From contig NC_040017.1 in NCBI RefSeq assembly GCF_000972845.2, positions 24,451,606-24,515,605 of the forward strand: a stretch of 64,000 bases of DNA, in the 5' to 3' direction. Positions 34,317 through 46,300 of the stretch are shown piece by piece (positions within the stretch are counted from its first letter, which is position 1; each line of letters starts with the position of its first letter). The notes under the pieces were generated by a model. The model had not been told where the DNA came from, searched no databases, and worked only from the letters and a program-made list of their open reading frames with translations. The stretch comes from Larimichthys crocea (Eukaryota > Chordata > Actinopteri > Sciaenidae). Position numbers and translations under genes: made by a program.

Positions 34317-35282
34317 ATGCATAATCTGACTGAACTTCCAGGCAATGCAACTTCCCACAATAGCATGTCTGTGATCATCAAGGTGTGTGTAGTTATCCCC
34401 TTCTTCTGTGTCTTCCTCTGCTGCATTGCTGTCATGCTGCACATCTTTGCATCTCACAGGCAGTTCCTGGACACCTCACGTTACATCTTGTTTGCCTGCA
34501 TGTTGATCAATGACACCCTCCAGCTCTTGAGCTCTGTCCTGCTCTTCCTCCTTGTCATGGGCCAGTTGAAGTTTGCTCTTGTCTACTGTGTTCCCCTGCT
34601 GGTTGTTTCCACTGCCACTTTCCAGAACACACCGTTAATCTTGGCCACCATGTCACTGGAGCGTTATGTTGCCATCTTCTATCCCTTGCAGCGCCCGGCC
34701 GCCTGGCGCTCAGATCGCATCTGGATCATTATTCTGTCCCTGTGGCTCATCAGCTCCATCTTTCCTATAATTGACCACACCATCGGGGAACATGACCCCA
34801 CTGTAAATGTCCTCTCTACACCGGTGCTTTGCAAACCTGCCGTTGTTAACTCATCTCCAACTCAGAGACTGTTCAGAGCTGCTGTGTTCGTTCTGTTCTT
34901 TGCAGTAGTGGCTGTTATCATCCTCTTTACATATGTGAGAATCCTGCTGGAAACCAGAAAGCTGAGACAAGACCAAGTGTCTGTGAGCAAAGCCATGCAC
35001 ACTGTGCTGCTGCACGGCTTTCAGCTGCTGCTGTGCATACTGGCCTTCACCAGCCCCATCACTGAAACTCTCATAGTACTGCATGCCAAATGGCTTCCAG
35101 AAGACATTGCCTTTTTTAATTACTTCTGTTTCGTCCTAATCCCACGCTTTCTCAGCCCGCTCATCTACGGCTTTAGAGATCAGACTCTCAGGGTGTACAT
35201 TGGGAAAACTTTCTTCTGCTGCTCAAACAAAGCCAAACCCTATGGGAGAGGCAAAGTGCAGGACAACTTGTCTGTTCCTTGA
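34317..35282 (+). CDS. Odorant receptor 131-2-like, diverged member
   Basis: Intact 321-residue GPCR with its whole coding region in one exon. Asn3 (NLT) and Asn10 (NAT) are likely glycosylated, Cys91 sits at the TM3 start, and the post-TM3 motif is LERYVAIFYPLQ (Glu115-Arg116-Tyr117). TM6 contains VLLHGFQLLLCILAF and TM7 ends PLIYGFRDQTLR, both clearly related to the cluster upstream. Elsewhere it is strongly diverged, with a longer second extracellular loop and a longer C-terminal tail (about 35 residues after TM7). It has higher GC content and different codon use from the array copies, and no indel noise. An older, single-copy lineage of the family is likely. Confidence 0.9.
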   Translation: MHNLTELPGNATSHNSMSVIIKVCVVIPFFCVFLCCIAVMLHIFASHRQFLDTSRYILFACMLINDTLQLLSSVLLFLLVMGQLKFALVYCVPLLVVSTATFQNTPLILATMSLERYVAIFYPLQRPAAWRSDRIWIIILSLWLISSIFPIIDHTIGEHDPTVNVLSTPVLCKPAVVNSSPTQRLFRAAVFVLFFAVVAVIILFTYVRILLETRKLRQDQVSVSKAMHTVLLHGFQLLLCILAFTSPITETLIVLHAKWLPEDIAFFNYFCFVLIPRFLSPLIYGFRDQTLRVYIGKTFFCCSNKAKPYGRGKVQDNLSVP

Positions 35283-37372
35283 ACCCGGTAATTTAATTTC
35301 AACAGAGTAACATTCAGTTTAAATCTTTTTGCATCAGATTGCAGGTTGTTGGGAGACATTAAAGAATGATAAACTAAATGTGTGCTTGTTTTGACAGTGT
35401 ATTGTGCATGCAGGAGGCTGGTTAATCCTTTTTTGTGGAGTTTCAGCCACTCTTTCTTTCATTATGGGAAATTCAGATTTTGCAGACTTAAACTGAATGA
35501 ATCATTGTTAATCGGTAAATCCATCCTCTTATTACATGAAATTTATCAGGGTGATCATATCGTTAGAGAGTCTTGCTCTAATGCTGATAAGTACTGAGAA
35601 AATGTGATGTAATGATGATAATGAAACAGGTTATGGTTAATTAAAAAGATCTTAAATATAACTTAACTCTGTTAAAATATTTACTGACCTCACACATAAA
35701 TTGAACAATAATGTTGCTAATACAGACTGTTAAAAGATCTGAAAATATATTTTAACAGAGACAAGAGTGTCTCGTGAATGGATTAAACATCTGGTCCTTC
35801 TGGTTTTTTGGATACATTGGCACAATTTTAGCTGTTAAACATAAACTCGGCAGTGACCTGTATTTCTGTGCCAACAGCATCAATAAAGATTACTCAACTG
35901 AGTGAGTACATTTACATATACTACACAACATGTCTGGCACGCTCTCAATGAATACACTGATAATGCAATGGATGTATTTATGATTAACTGTGACCGGGTT
36001 GCAGGCAAACTAATGCTAATGCTCGACCTTGTGTAATACACTGTAAAAAAAACTATATCATGTGTATTTATATTTAAATGCACAAATCTGTTAGTTGATT
36101 GTATATACTGGTAGTGTTGATGCTGGTCAAAAATGTGCTCCAGATCTTTTTTTTTTTCTTTTTCTGAAGGATACTTATTGTATGACTGTGACAATTTGAA
36201 TATCAGAATAAGAAATACAGAGTGTAACGCTGCAAGCACCTGATGGCCCCAAATATACAAATGATACTGTGAATATGTGCAACTTTTATTATGGTATGTA
36301 TAAAAGGAATAACAGGTTTTATACTTATTTTGTATTTGAAGAAATCTGCAATGAACAATATCTACAGAACAAATACTTTTGTTGTATATATGTGCATTCC
36401 TATCTTTAAATTAATTATAAAATGATCTGTTTGGAGGGGAAATATGAAAGTGGTTACCTGTAAATTTATTGCATACTGACTTGTTTTTTTATACTTTACA
36501 TCACATAACAGTATAATTTGTATTTTACATATATAGACTTGAAATACAACCACACACACATGAACACACACAAAGGGCCTACAGACATGCAAATGTGCAG
36601 CCAAGTAGCAGTTATAAAGGTTAGGTCACTTGTTTAAAGGCACCTCTGCAGTGCTCTGGTGGGCAGCTACAAGGCCACACTGCATACTGTGATCTATACT
36701 GGACCATGTCCCTGCAGACTGAGTTACTGCAACCCCTAAATGTGTTTAGATATTATAATAGTAACAATCATATATAATATTATTCAGTAACACTGTACAG
36801 AAATCATTTACAGTTGTGTTTGCTCTCTCTTAATTTCATTATTTTAAGATTTACCACTCATCAATAAAGCCACTCAAAATGGATTTTGGTTGTAGTACCG
36901 ATTATTCACCTACAGGTGTCACAATAACTCCAAACTAAACACTCATGTACAACTTTTATTTTGTTATGGAGCGAATGATCAGACATTTTAAATGAATCAA
37001 AATTAAATAAAACATAAATAAAAGTGTTGGATGAATCCTTCCATGGTATATAATTAATCTGCATTATTTGTTTGCATGAGTCAAAGCTCAGGATGACTGA
37101 GCAGCTCGCTGCACCATAAATAACTCCATAAAGTTTAATGTCTGTTGTGGCACCGCTAATAAACCTGTCGGCTCTGTGCTGTGGTGAGAAACTGAATGGA
37201 CTCTGCAGGCTGCAGGTCTGCCTCATGAACAGTGGGGGAAAGCTGATCTCAGAGCAGATCAGGGAGATCCCCGTGTGGACAAACCCTGAAGATCCTCAGA
37301 GCTGATCAGTGGGAGTGAGAGAGGAGCTGGAGCTGCTGGAGGAGAAGAGACGGATTATTTTCTGTGCTGGAG
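35283..37372. other. Intergenic; includes the presumed p4ha3 promoter
   Basis: AT-rich, with no supported gene on either strand; the minus-strand frames at 35880-36260 and 36906-37226 have no recognisable protein features. The last 250 bases before 37373 are GC-richer and probably hold the p4ha3 promoter and 5' UTR, without an obvious TATA box. Confidence 0.5.
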
Positions 37373-40300
37373 ATGAAGAAGTTATCAACATGTGTTTACT
37401 TCAGCTGGGCTCTCCTGACTGCAGCTGTGATCCCAGTGTCCGTGGGGGAGATGTACACGTCGCTGCTGAACGTAAAGCAGGCGATCAGTGTTGAAAGGAA
37501 GCTGATCGATTACTTGAGAACTTACCTTGACCACGAGTTGGAGAGACTGGAGGACATCAAGCGGTGAGTGGCGTGCACGGAGACTCACTGTGGGTGGTTG
37601 TTTGCCTAAGAGAGATAAGGAGTTTTAATATTTGCATAATTCATTGATTTTCCCAGAGTTTTTTGAGGGTATGTAAACTGTATGAGGAGGATTAAAGGAC
37701 AAATCTGCTCTAATTCACAGCTCTGTTTAAGTTCAAGGAGAGACTGGTGGTGATATCATCCAGTGTGGCTCATCCACAGACAGTGAATGGAAGAAGTGTT
37801 TGGACATGAAGACATGAGGATGTGGTCTCATTTCCAAACCCACAATCCTGCAATTAAATCAAATTATACAAAAGGAAGAAAAGAAATGAGTTCATGTCTC
37901 CAAACTCGTGGGAAAAACACAGTCTAGGTTATGTTTTAAGGTTAGAAAACACAATTCAAATCAATAACTAGAGTCTTCAGGTTTCATGTTTTTATTAGCT
38001 GCGCCTTCATCCAGACAGACACACTCAGACACTGAATTTATCAAGTCACTTTCCAGCAGTTTATGCTTTATGATTTAACAGCTGCTCAGTGGAAATTACT
38101 CCAACATTTCAAACAGTAGCTTAATTCTGGGGGAGTTTTTTTTGTGGTGTGAGGTTGGAAAATGAGTAATGCCATGCATCAGCTTTATTCATCTGTTTAA
38201 ACATTAGACTGTGGAGCGACGATGATAGTGGTAACTGCAGCAGCTTTCCATGTTTCATATGGAAAATCAGGCGGGCAACATGGCTTATTTATTGTACCCA
38301 TTAATAGTCATAATACTGAGTGATTAGATTTTTGTTAATGTTAATGACAGCTGTTTTCTCTCTTTCTGTTGGTTATTTCATGATGTGGTACATTTATTCC
38401 CAGTGTATCATCCTAAAGTACCAAACAATCCAGATATTTTAAAACCAACATACCCAACTAAACGTTCCTCTGACTCTTCTTCAAGAGCCCCTGAAGGTTC
38501 TCCGGACTCCCCGGCTACATGTGAAACACTGAGCATTTGGCCTCTTCTTTCTTTTCACCACCACAGTCCATGTTCTTTCCCACAGTTTCTATGCCAAAGT
38601 GTCCAACCTGCACGCTGAACTTTACAAAGGTCCGGCGACTGCAATGGCAAACCCACTGGTGGCGTTCACCCTGATCAAGCGGCTTCAGTCAGAGTGGTTA
38701 AATCTTGTCTACAGTAACGAAGCTCTGGAGAACACTCAAGGTTTGCTCGCTGCCTTCTGCACAGACACATCTGGTGGTGATAGATTAACACCCCCATCGT
38801 CTCTGCTGTCACCACCCAACCCCCCCAGTTCACCTTTTGGCCCTCTGCTGTCCAGCTCTCAGGTCAAGTTACGAGAAGGAAGAGGCAGATCTACCCAAAC
38901 TGGAAGACCTCCAGGGGGCCGCGAAGGGGCTGATGAGGCTGCAGGATGTGTACGCTCTCCAAGTTCCGAGTCTCGTAAAGGGTCGTTTCCAGAGAGTCAC
39001 TAATGGCAAACCCATTGATATCTACCTGCCTGCAGTGTCTGTTCCGCTGTCTGGTGATGACTGCTTTCTTGTTGGAAAGGTACGCAATCCATCTAATCCA
39101 CAAAATCCTTGTTTGCTGAAGAAGTGCTCAGATTCTTTCCTTGAGAAAAAGTACCAATACAAAAAAAGATCTGCTTTCAAAATCCTACAAAAGTGAAATT
39201 ACGTGAAAGTGTTATTAGTTAACATATCAAAAGTACTCATTCTGCAGGAAAATGCATTATTAGATTTATTAGTTGTGCTGATCGAGGTGGAGTTTTTAAC
39301 TACTTCAGTCTGCAGGCTACAGTATGTAAAGGTCGGGCCCGTCCAAAGATAAAATTGTAAGGTGATTAATGAGGAAAGACAGCTGAAAAAACAAAGTGCC
39401 TATAAATTTTTTTCCCTTATCTTTGCTATTTTGTGAAACGTCATAGTGTTTTTATCACTTTGGACCTCAAACAATTATTAAAATGGAACCATCTGGGAAG
39501 TTTAGAGGCAAAATGGCAGAACTGCTAACAACTCGTAGACATTTGCAACATGTTTGTCTAGTAGGTCCAACTAGACAGAGTTTTTGTGTAGGGCCTAAAA
39601 TATTGAGAACCACAGGTTAAACAGTGTAGCTTGCAAATAAAGAAGTAGTGCAACATAAAATTTAAATAGTGAAGTGCAAGTACCTTTAAAATTGTACTTA
39701 AGTGCAGGATTAAGTAAATGTACTTTGTCACTTTCCACCTCTGCATGTTTTTCACCTCTTCATGGTGAGTGAGTTAAATAAGTTACAACTGCTCATGTAA
39801 AGAAATGAAATTAAGTTGTGGGTGTGAAAATGTCTCTCCTTGATTAACATCCCACTCCAAAGGTCTGCAAAATAGTTTTCTTCCAAACCTGTCAGTCATT
39901 GTGTGTGGTGGGAATCCAGACAGTCGGTTTGGAAAAAAGTGGAATTCTTCCCATTGCATGCCTGGGAATCTGTTTCATGTGAAGATAAATACACCATTAT
40001 ACAAGTATGAAAGAAAAAAAGAAAGGTTTCCCCACAATAAATTCCACTGTTTGTACAGTGGTGATGTGTAAGGGCAGGGCACTGTGTGGGAGCCACATCA
40101 CGCTGTACGGAAAAGACATTATCTCACGCAGCAGAAGTGTTTGGAGCAAAGAGCAGAGCCTGCCTTCACTTGTGCCGAGACGATCTGTAAACAGAGATGC
40201 TTTAGTTTTAGGGTGTTGTCAGTAAAAGATCTGCCTGCACGTGCTTTTATATGCCCGTTAAACTGCTCCTCAAGACCAGGCAGTAATGAGACCTGCAGAA

Positions 40301-43300
40301 TATTCACTATTTTTAAGAATTTATTGGATATTTAAAGTCTAACAGCTCCTAAATTACGGGGTGTGATGCACTGGGTGTAAACCCAATGTGTGTGTTTGTT
40401 GGGTTAAATGGTACACTGGAAGTGTGTGTTTGTGTGCTGTCTGGAGGGGTTGCAGATCTAATCTGTGATGGGAGGAGCTACAGTACGTGTCACCCTGTTT
40501 CTGTGTGGGTGCTGTCAGACCTGTAGTCAGCACCTACTTAATCAAGTCAAGTCGGCTACAAAAGGGGTTTGAGAGCAGGTAAAGGGAGATACTGCAGCCA
40601 GTGTTCAGGACTGTCTTAGTGTAAAAATAATGCTCGAGGTGACCAACAGACATGTAGCTCAGTCAACAATGTACTTTACTGAGAAGTCTTACAGGTGTAC
40701 TCTGTAACTGACATGCTGCAGAGAAATGTGTGGCAGTGAACCAACCAAATTTCAAAATATTTACTGGTTCCAGCTGCTCGGATATGCGGACGTGCTGCTT
40801 TTCTCCTCCTCATATTATGTTAAAAGAAATATCTTAAATTTTTGGACTGCTCATCAGACCAAAGACGCAGTTTGTAGACATCACTCTGGCAAATTGTGAT
40901 GAGCATTTTACTGATCAGACTGAGACCTTTGTCCAGAAGGTAGGGAGGTAGAGTGCTGGGAGAGTGGATGGTCTGAATCATGTGTGATAGTGAGCCAGGT
41001 CTGTACAGCATCAGAAATACACAACAAAACACAGCCAGCCACACAGAAAGCATCAAAAACACTGACATCTCAAAAAAAGGTACGCAGTTAGTTAAATTCA
41101 TCCAAAAGATACTATGTTTTCTATTGTCTGTGGCGGTTATCCCCATTCCCCCATCGGTGGAAAATGCCAATTTAAGTTCAAATAAAGTTAAAGTGGCCAA
41201 AATATTTTGGCCCAAATGGAGCCTAAAAGCAAGCATGCCAGAGTGACAAAATAATGCCAGCTCAATGACGTGATGGAAGAAGAAAATGGTCTAACAACTC
41301 TAACGCTGAGCCAAATCTGACAGCCATGCCTGTATATGGACCAGACATTTGGCTGACATTTGGTCCTTCAGTCCAGTGCCAGAAGACGGCCCGGCATGCG
41401 TCACCTAGCCACCTTTAGAGTGACAGGCTGGCTACCAGAGAATAATTGTACTTAAAATGCCAAATAATAGTAATTAAAAGTAACTCAGTTGTTCACACAG
41501 GTGGCCTACGAGCAGGAAGACTACTACCACTCAGTGCAGTGGTTGGAGGAGTCAGTGCGTCTCTTCAGGGGGACAGGAAGAGAGTGGAGCCCTGAGAATG
41601 AAGGGACTTTGGAGGACGCTCTGGATCACCTGGCCTTCTCTCACTTTAAAGTAGGACACTTAAGAAATGGTCATTTGTGACATGATTGATTGAGTGCACT
41701 GCCCTAAATTCCTCTCATTGTTTCAGACAGGAAACATCTCCTCTGCTCTCAGCCTGTCTCAGGAGTTACTGCATCATGGTAATTCTGAGCTGCCTCTCTA
41801 AACTAGCCTGTACTGTAATTAGAAACATGCCCTATAATGTATAACAACTGTTTACACGTGTTTCTTCTCAGATCCGATGAATGGAAGAGTTTTGCAGAAT
41901 GTCGAGAAATATGAGAAGCTGCTGGTTACGAGTCCAGCCAAATCAGTCGGGGGCAGTGGGCTGAAGAGACCAACCTCAACGTATTTAAGGACCAGGGACA
42001 CTTACGAGAGACTGTGCCAGACCCAAGGCTCTCAGGTATACAACACAATTATTTGTTCTCAACACATACTGTACATTAAGGAAAATATCTGAAAGAGATC
42101 AGGGAAAAGTTAACATGACAAGTGTATTCTTAATTGTATAATAATGACCAAATGTGCAGTGGAACTTTGTTTTTTTTCTATTCCTGAAAGGACAAGCCAA
42201 TAAATCACATTTTTTGAATGGTGTTCATTGCACATTTGAGCCTATGTTTGAGGAAAAAGTCCATCAGTGAGTTAATGTCATGTTAAAGAGTGCAACCCAT
42301 TTGCACAAAGAGGCTTTGAGGTCGTTATTTTCCTGCATGTGTTGCCATTTCACAGCATTATTTTATTTAAATCACATTTGGATGTAAACAAAGCCTCAGA
42401 CTTAGCTGATGTTTAGCAGGTAAAATGCTTATTATGTCTGTAACCACCTCAGTTTAGTGTGCTAATATTTGCTGGGAATGTCATTAGGTTTGCAAACATT
42501 TGGTCAAAAACCAAAGAATTGGAAAATTCAAGGTCCGACCTTGGGGGATCACCAAAGATACTATAGGCTTCATCCTCTGGGGACCAAGAAGGTCGAATTA
42601 ATTCATTGGCAATCCGTCAAATAGCTGTTGGGATATTTCCATCTGAGGAACCTTTTCTTTGTCAGTTTTCCTTTAAACAGCTGCAACTAGTTCGCCACAG
42701 ATTTGACAAAATTCTCAAGTTTCATTTTGTTCCTGAAAGGTTGTACTTGAAGTTTCCTTGGCTATAAAAAGCCTTGAATTATTCAAAAGTCACATTTGCT
42801 TTTAGGAGTACTGTATGTGGGCAGAGAGCAATGTTAAGGATAATTGTTTGCAGATGAAAAAGAAATAATTCTTGTTTTGTTCTTGTAAATGGACTTCAGC
42901 TGTTTCTCTTAGCAGCCAATGCATTTTGAAAACCCCAGACTTTTCTGCGATTACTTCACCAATGGCAATCCCGGACTTCTATTGCTGCCAGTACGACGTG
43001 AAGTGTTGAGCCTGCAGCCGTATGTGGTCCTTTACCACAACTTCATCAATGACGCAGAGGCCGAGGACATCAAGGGGCTCGCCCATACAGGAGTAAGTTT
43101 CCTCATCGCTTCCGTCAAAACAAAATACTTGTGTCAGATATGTCAGCTTTTTAGGAATTAAGAAGAGCCATGTTTACGACAGGTCTGTAATCACTTGTTT
43201 TGTAGAGCTGTCTCAACAAATGGAAGAGTTGTACTATTTCCTTCACATGGGACTCACAAAAAGTGAAGCTGTCTTTTCTTGGCAACAGGAAGAAGTTCAA

Positions 43301-46300
43301 AGAGAGTCTGTTGTTGAAATTAAAATGGATGAAGGGTGGTAGAAAATGAATGTGACATTTTGCTCTAGACAAACCTTTTCAAGCTGATTACTTGCACAAA
43401 AAGCCAACACTGGGGATATTGTTTGTATTCGTGCATGTTCTTGGTGTTGTTTAGTATTGCCTCTGTTGATGTCGGCTTTGCTGGTATCGTCTTTCCCAGC
43501 ACATTTTCTTCTTCTCCTCTTGGACATCTGCCAACGCGTTAGCTGCCCATTTCTCTGAAATTAAACGTGTAATGGAATTGGCAGCCTTTGACTATGAAAG
43601 TCCTCATTATTATTATTATTGGAGTGTAATCTCAAAATGAGATATTTACTGTGGCTTCTGGCCTAAAGGGGACTTGGATGGCACGCAGTACAGTATATCC
43701 CATGAGCTGTGCAAAGACAGGCACAGTACAGCTGATCTCTACAGACTGAGATAAGAACAACACTCACACGGTATCACTTACCATGTGTCAATATCTATCT
43801 ACCACATCTTCATCGCTCTCATGTTTTCTAGCCTTCTGACTTTGAGCAACATAGCTGTGTGTTCACCTGCATTGGTGCTGTTTCTCTTAATGTCATCACT
43901 GACTGTGCTCCTTGGAAGCAGTGCTGGATTTAATTATTTAAAAAGTTGTGAACAAAGCTTTTGTCTTTGTCAGTGATGCAAAGTAACTAAATTCATTTAC
44001 TCAAATTCTGTAATGAAGTCCACCTTTTTTCTATTTCACTGGTTCTCAAACTGTGGTACCACTGTGGTACTTGTACTTGTTGGTACTTGTACTTGGTGGA
44101 ATCTCTGAAATGTTTTTTAATGAGATAAAATAGTTTAAAACATGTCGAACCATCTAGAATATTTTGAATGAAATTAAACTAGGACATCCTGATATGTAGA
44201 CACGTTCATTCACACAGTGCACACATACACTCATGATTAGTTCAAATGTGGCGTGAGATTGATGATGAGTAAGCAGAGGTTAAATGAACGGTTCAAAAAC
44301 TCAACAATTGTGGCTCCAAACAGGAAATATTAGGAAGAGAAGTGCAGATCAAGAGAACCGCAAGAGAAACACCAAATGAGCCCTGGTTCTTGAACTGGTT
44401 CTGTTCAGGATTCAACAACAGTCAACAATAAATAATCTTCTTTTTAGGAATAAACCTCAGGCATGAACTGTCTGTAGCTGATTAGAGTCGGCCTACGCTG
44501 CTGGATTTAATGTCTGTCAAAATAGAGGAGAGGCGAATATTTTGTGGTGGTATGTGGTAGAAATGTTTGAGAAACACAGATCTGTTTCATGCAGCTTTGA
44601 CTTCTACTCTCCTCACCTCTATTGAACTGACAGTCGTAGTTACTCTCCAGTTGAAGACTTTACATACAAAAAACACATTATCAGATTTCTTACTGCAAGT
44701 ATAAAAAGTAGTGCAAATATCTCCACCAACTTCAACAATAAATCACTATGATCTAATTATATAATATATATGATAATATAATGTTTTGAAATGGGCCGTT
44801 TTGCTTAATCAGAACTCTTCCTTTTCATAAATTTAGTACATTTAGCTGATTATACCGTGCCGTTGAAAAGGAACATTAAGTAGTTTCTATATATAAATAT
44901 GCATATATTACTGTGCTCTGCTGTGGGTCTCTCTGGCTGCCAACCGTGTACCTTTTTCCTACTGAAAGATCCTGGAAAGACCTTATGGAGGAAGAGCTGG
45001 TCTGCTTCCAAACATTTAGCAGGGCTTAAAGGAATGAGGGATACATTACTACGAAAACTTGGCCGAGCGCCTCAAACTGACAAAATGACCCTGCAGGACT
45101 CCACTGGTAAGATTCAGTCTGCTATCATGGAGCTTTAGTGTCTATCTTGAAAGCAACTTTGAATTTTCTGCTCAGCTAATGAAAAGCTACAGTGCATCCT
45201 CAGAGACGCTCACGGTTTTGCTGACTCGGTTACTTTAGGGAATATTTGGTGTCCTAACTCAATTGGTGCCCTATAGTTTCTGTGAGGTTTTGGCATTATT
45301 CAGTGATTTTTCCATCCTTGCTCGGATGGAAACCCCTGTACTTATTTCATCATTATGTCAGCTTGTGGGTTTATTGAAAACAGGCCCGGTGTATGGTATT
45401 AGTTTGAAGCAGTGAGCAGCATTCGTAACCATGAGGACTTTCTGCACGTTGCCCATGCTTTAGTTGAAGGAGCCGGGATGTACAGTAGCAACAACACAGA
45501 TCTGTTTGTGTGGAGTTGTGTCATTGTATTGGCGTCTTGGTGATTAATTGACGTATGAAATAATCCATTTTTAGTAAGCCATTCAGAGTTGAATGAAGTC
45601 ATCTCTCTTGTGGTCTTTTTTGGAAGTGAGGAATGTGACCTGCAAAATGAATCAGAAATATTGTGTTACACCAGTTTTCAACATGAACATTGTACCAGTT
45701 TTTGTGCCCGTCGCAAATTGGGAAGCAGAAATCCAGTGTGATGGTTCTGCAGATAAATCACACAGGCTCAGTTTTAAGAATGGAAAACTCGGTCCAAACA
45801 TCTGGATTTCCTGAGACTCCCTTCCAAACTCAGACTCTGAGATGATGCCACCAGGAACTGATACCTGTAGGTACAGCATCTGAACTCTAAAGAGGAACCC
45901 CTGTGCATATTTTTGGATAATTTGTAGTCAAAAGAACAAGAAAAAAATAATCTGTCATTTTCTGAATCTGTCATTTTTTTCTCTCTCTCTCATCAGCCTT
46001 GAGTTTTTTATTTTGGAGTGTGCTGTCAGACGATTACTCACGTTTTGTCAGGGCTCTGCAGCTGGACATCAAAGCTTGGCTGCTGTAACGAGCGCAAACA
46101 TAAAATGCTGTTTTCTGTCTTTGCTGTCAAGTTGAGACGCTCTGTGGTGGCAACTGGAGTGAAACAAGAAACCGCAGAGTATCGCATCAGCAAGAGGTAA
46201 CAATTAGTTTGTTTACAACAGCCTGTTTATCGTCAATAACTGAATTCAAACTAATTTTTTGGAGCAGTCTTTTATTGCTGCAATGTTAATGAAACACATT

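Noticed and set aside
40820..41236. 138-codon minus-strand frame with a hydrophobic stretch in p4ha3 intron 3
   Set aside because: One possible membrane segment only, no family resemblance, and it lies inside an intron; probably chance or old repeat.
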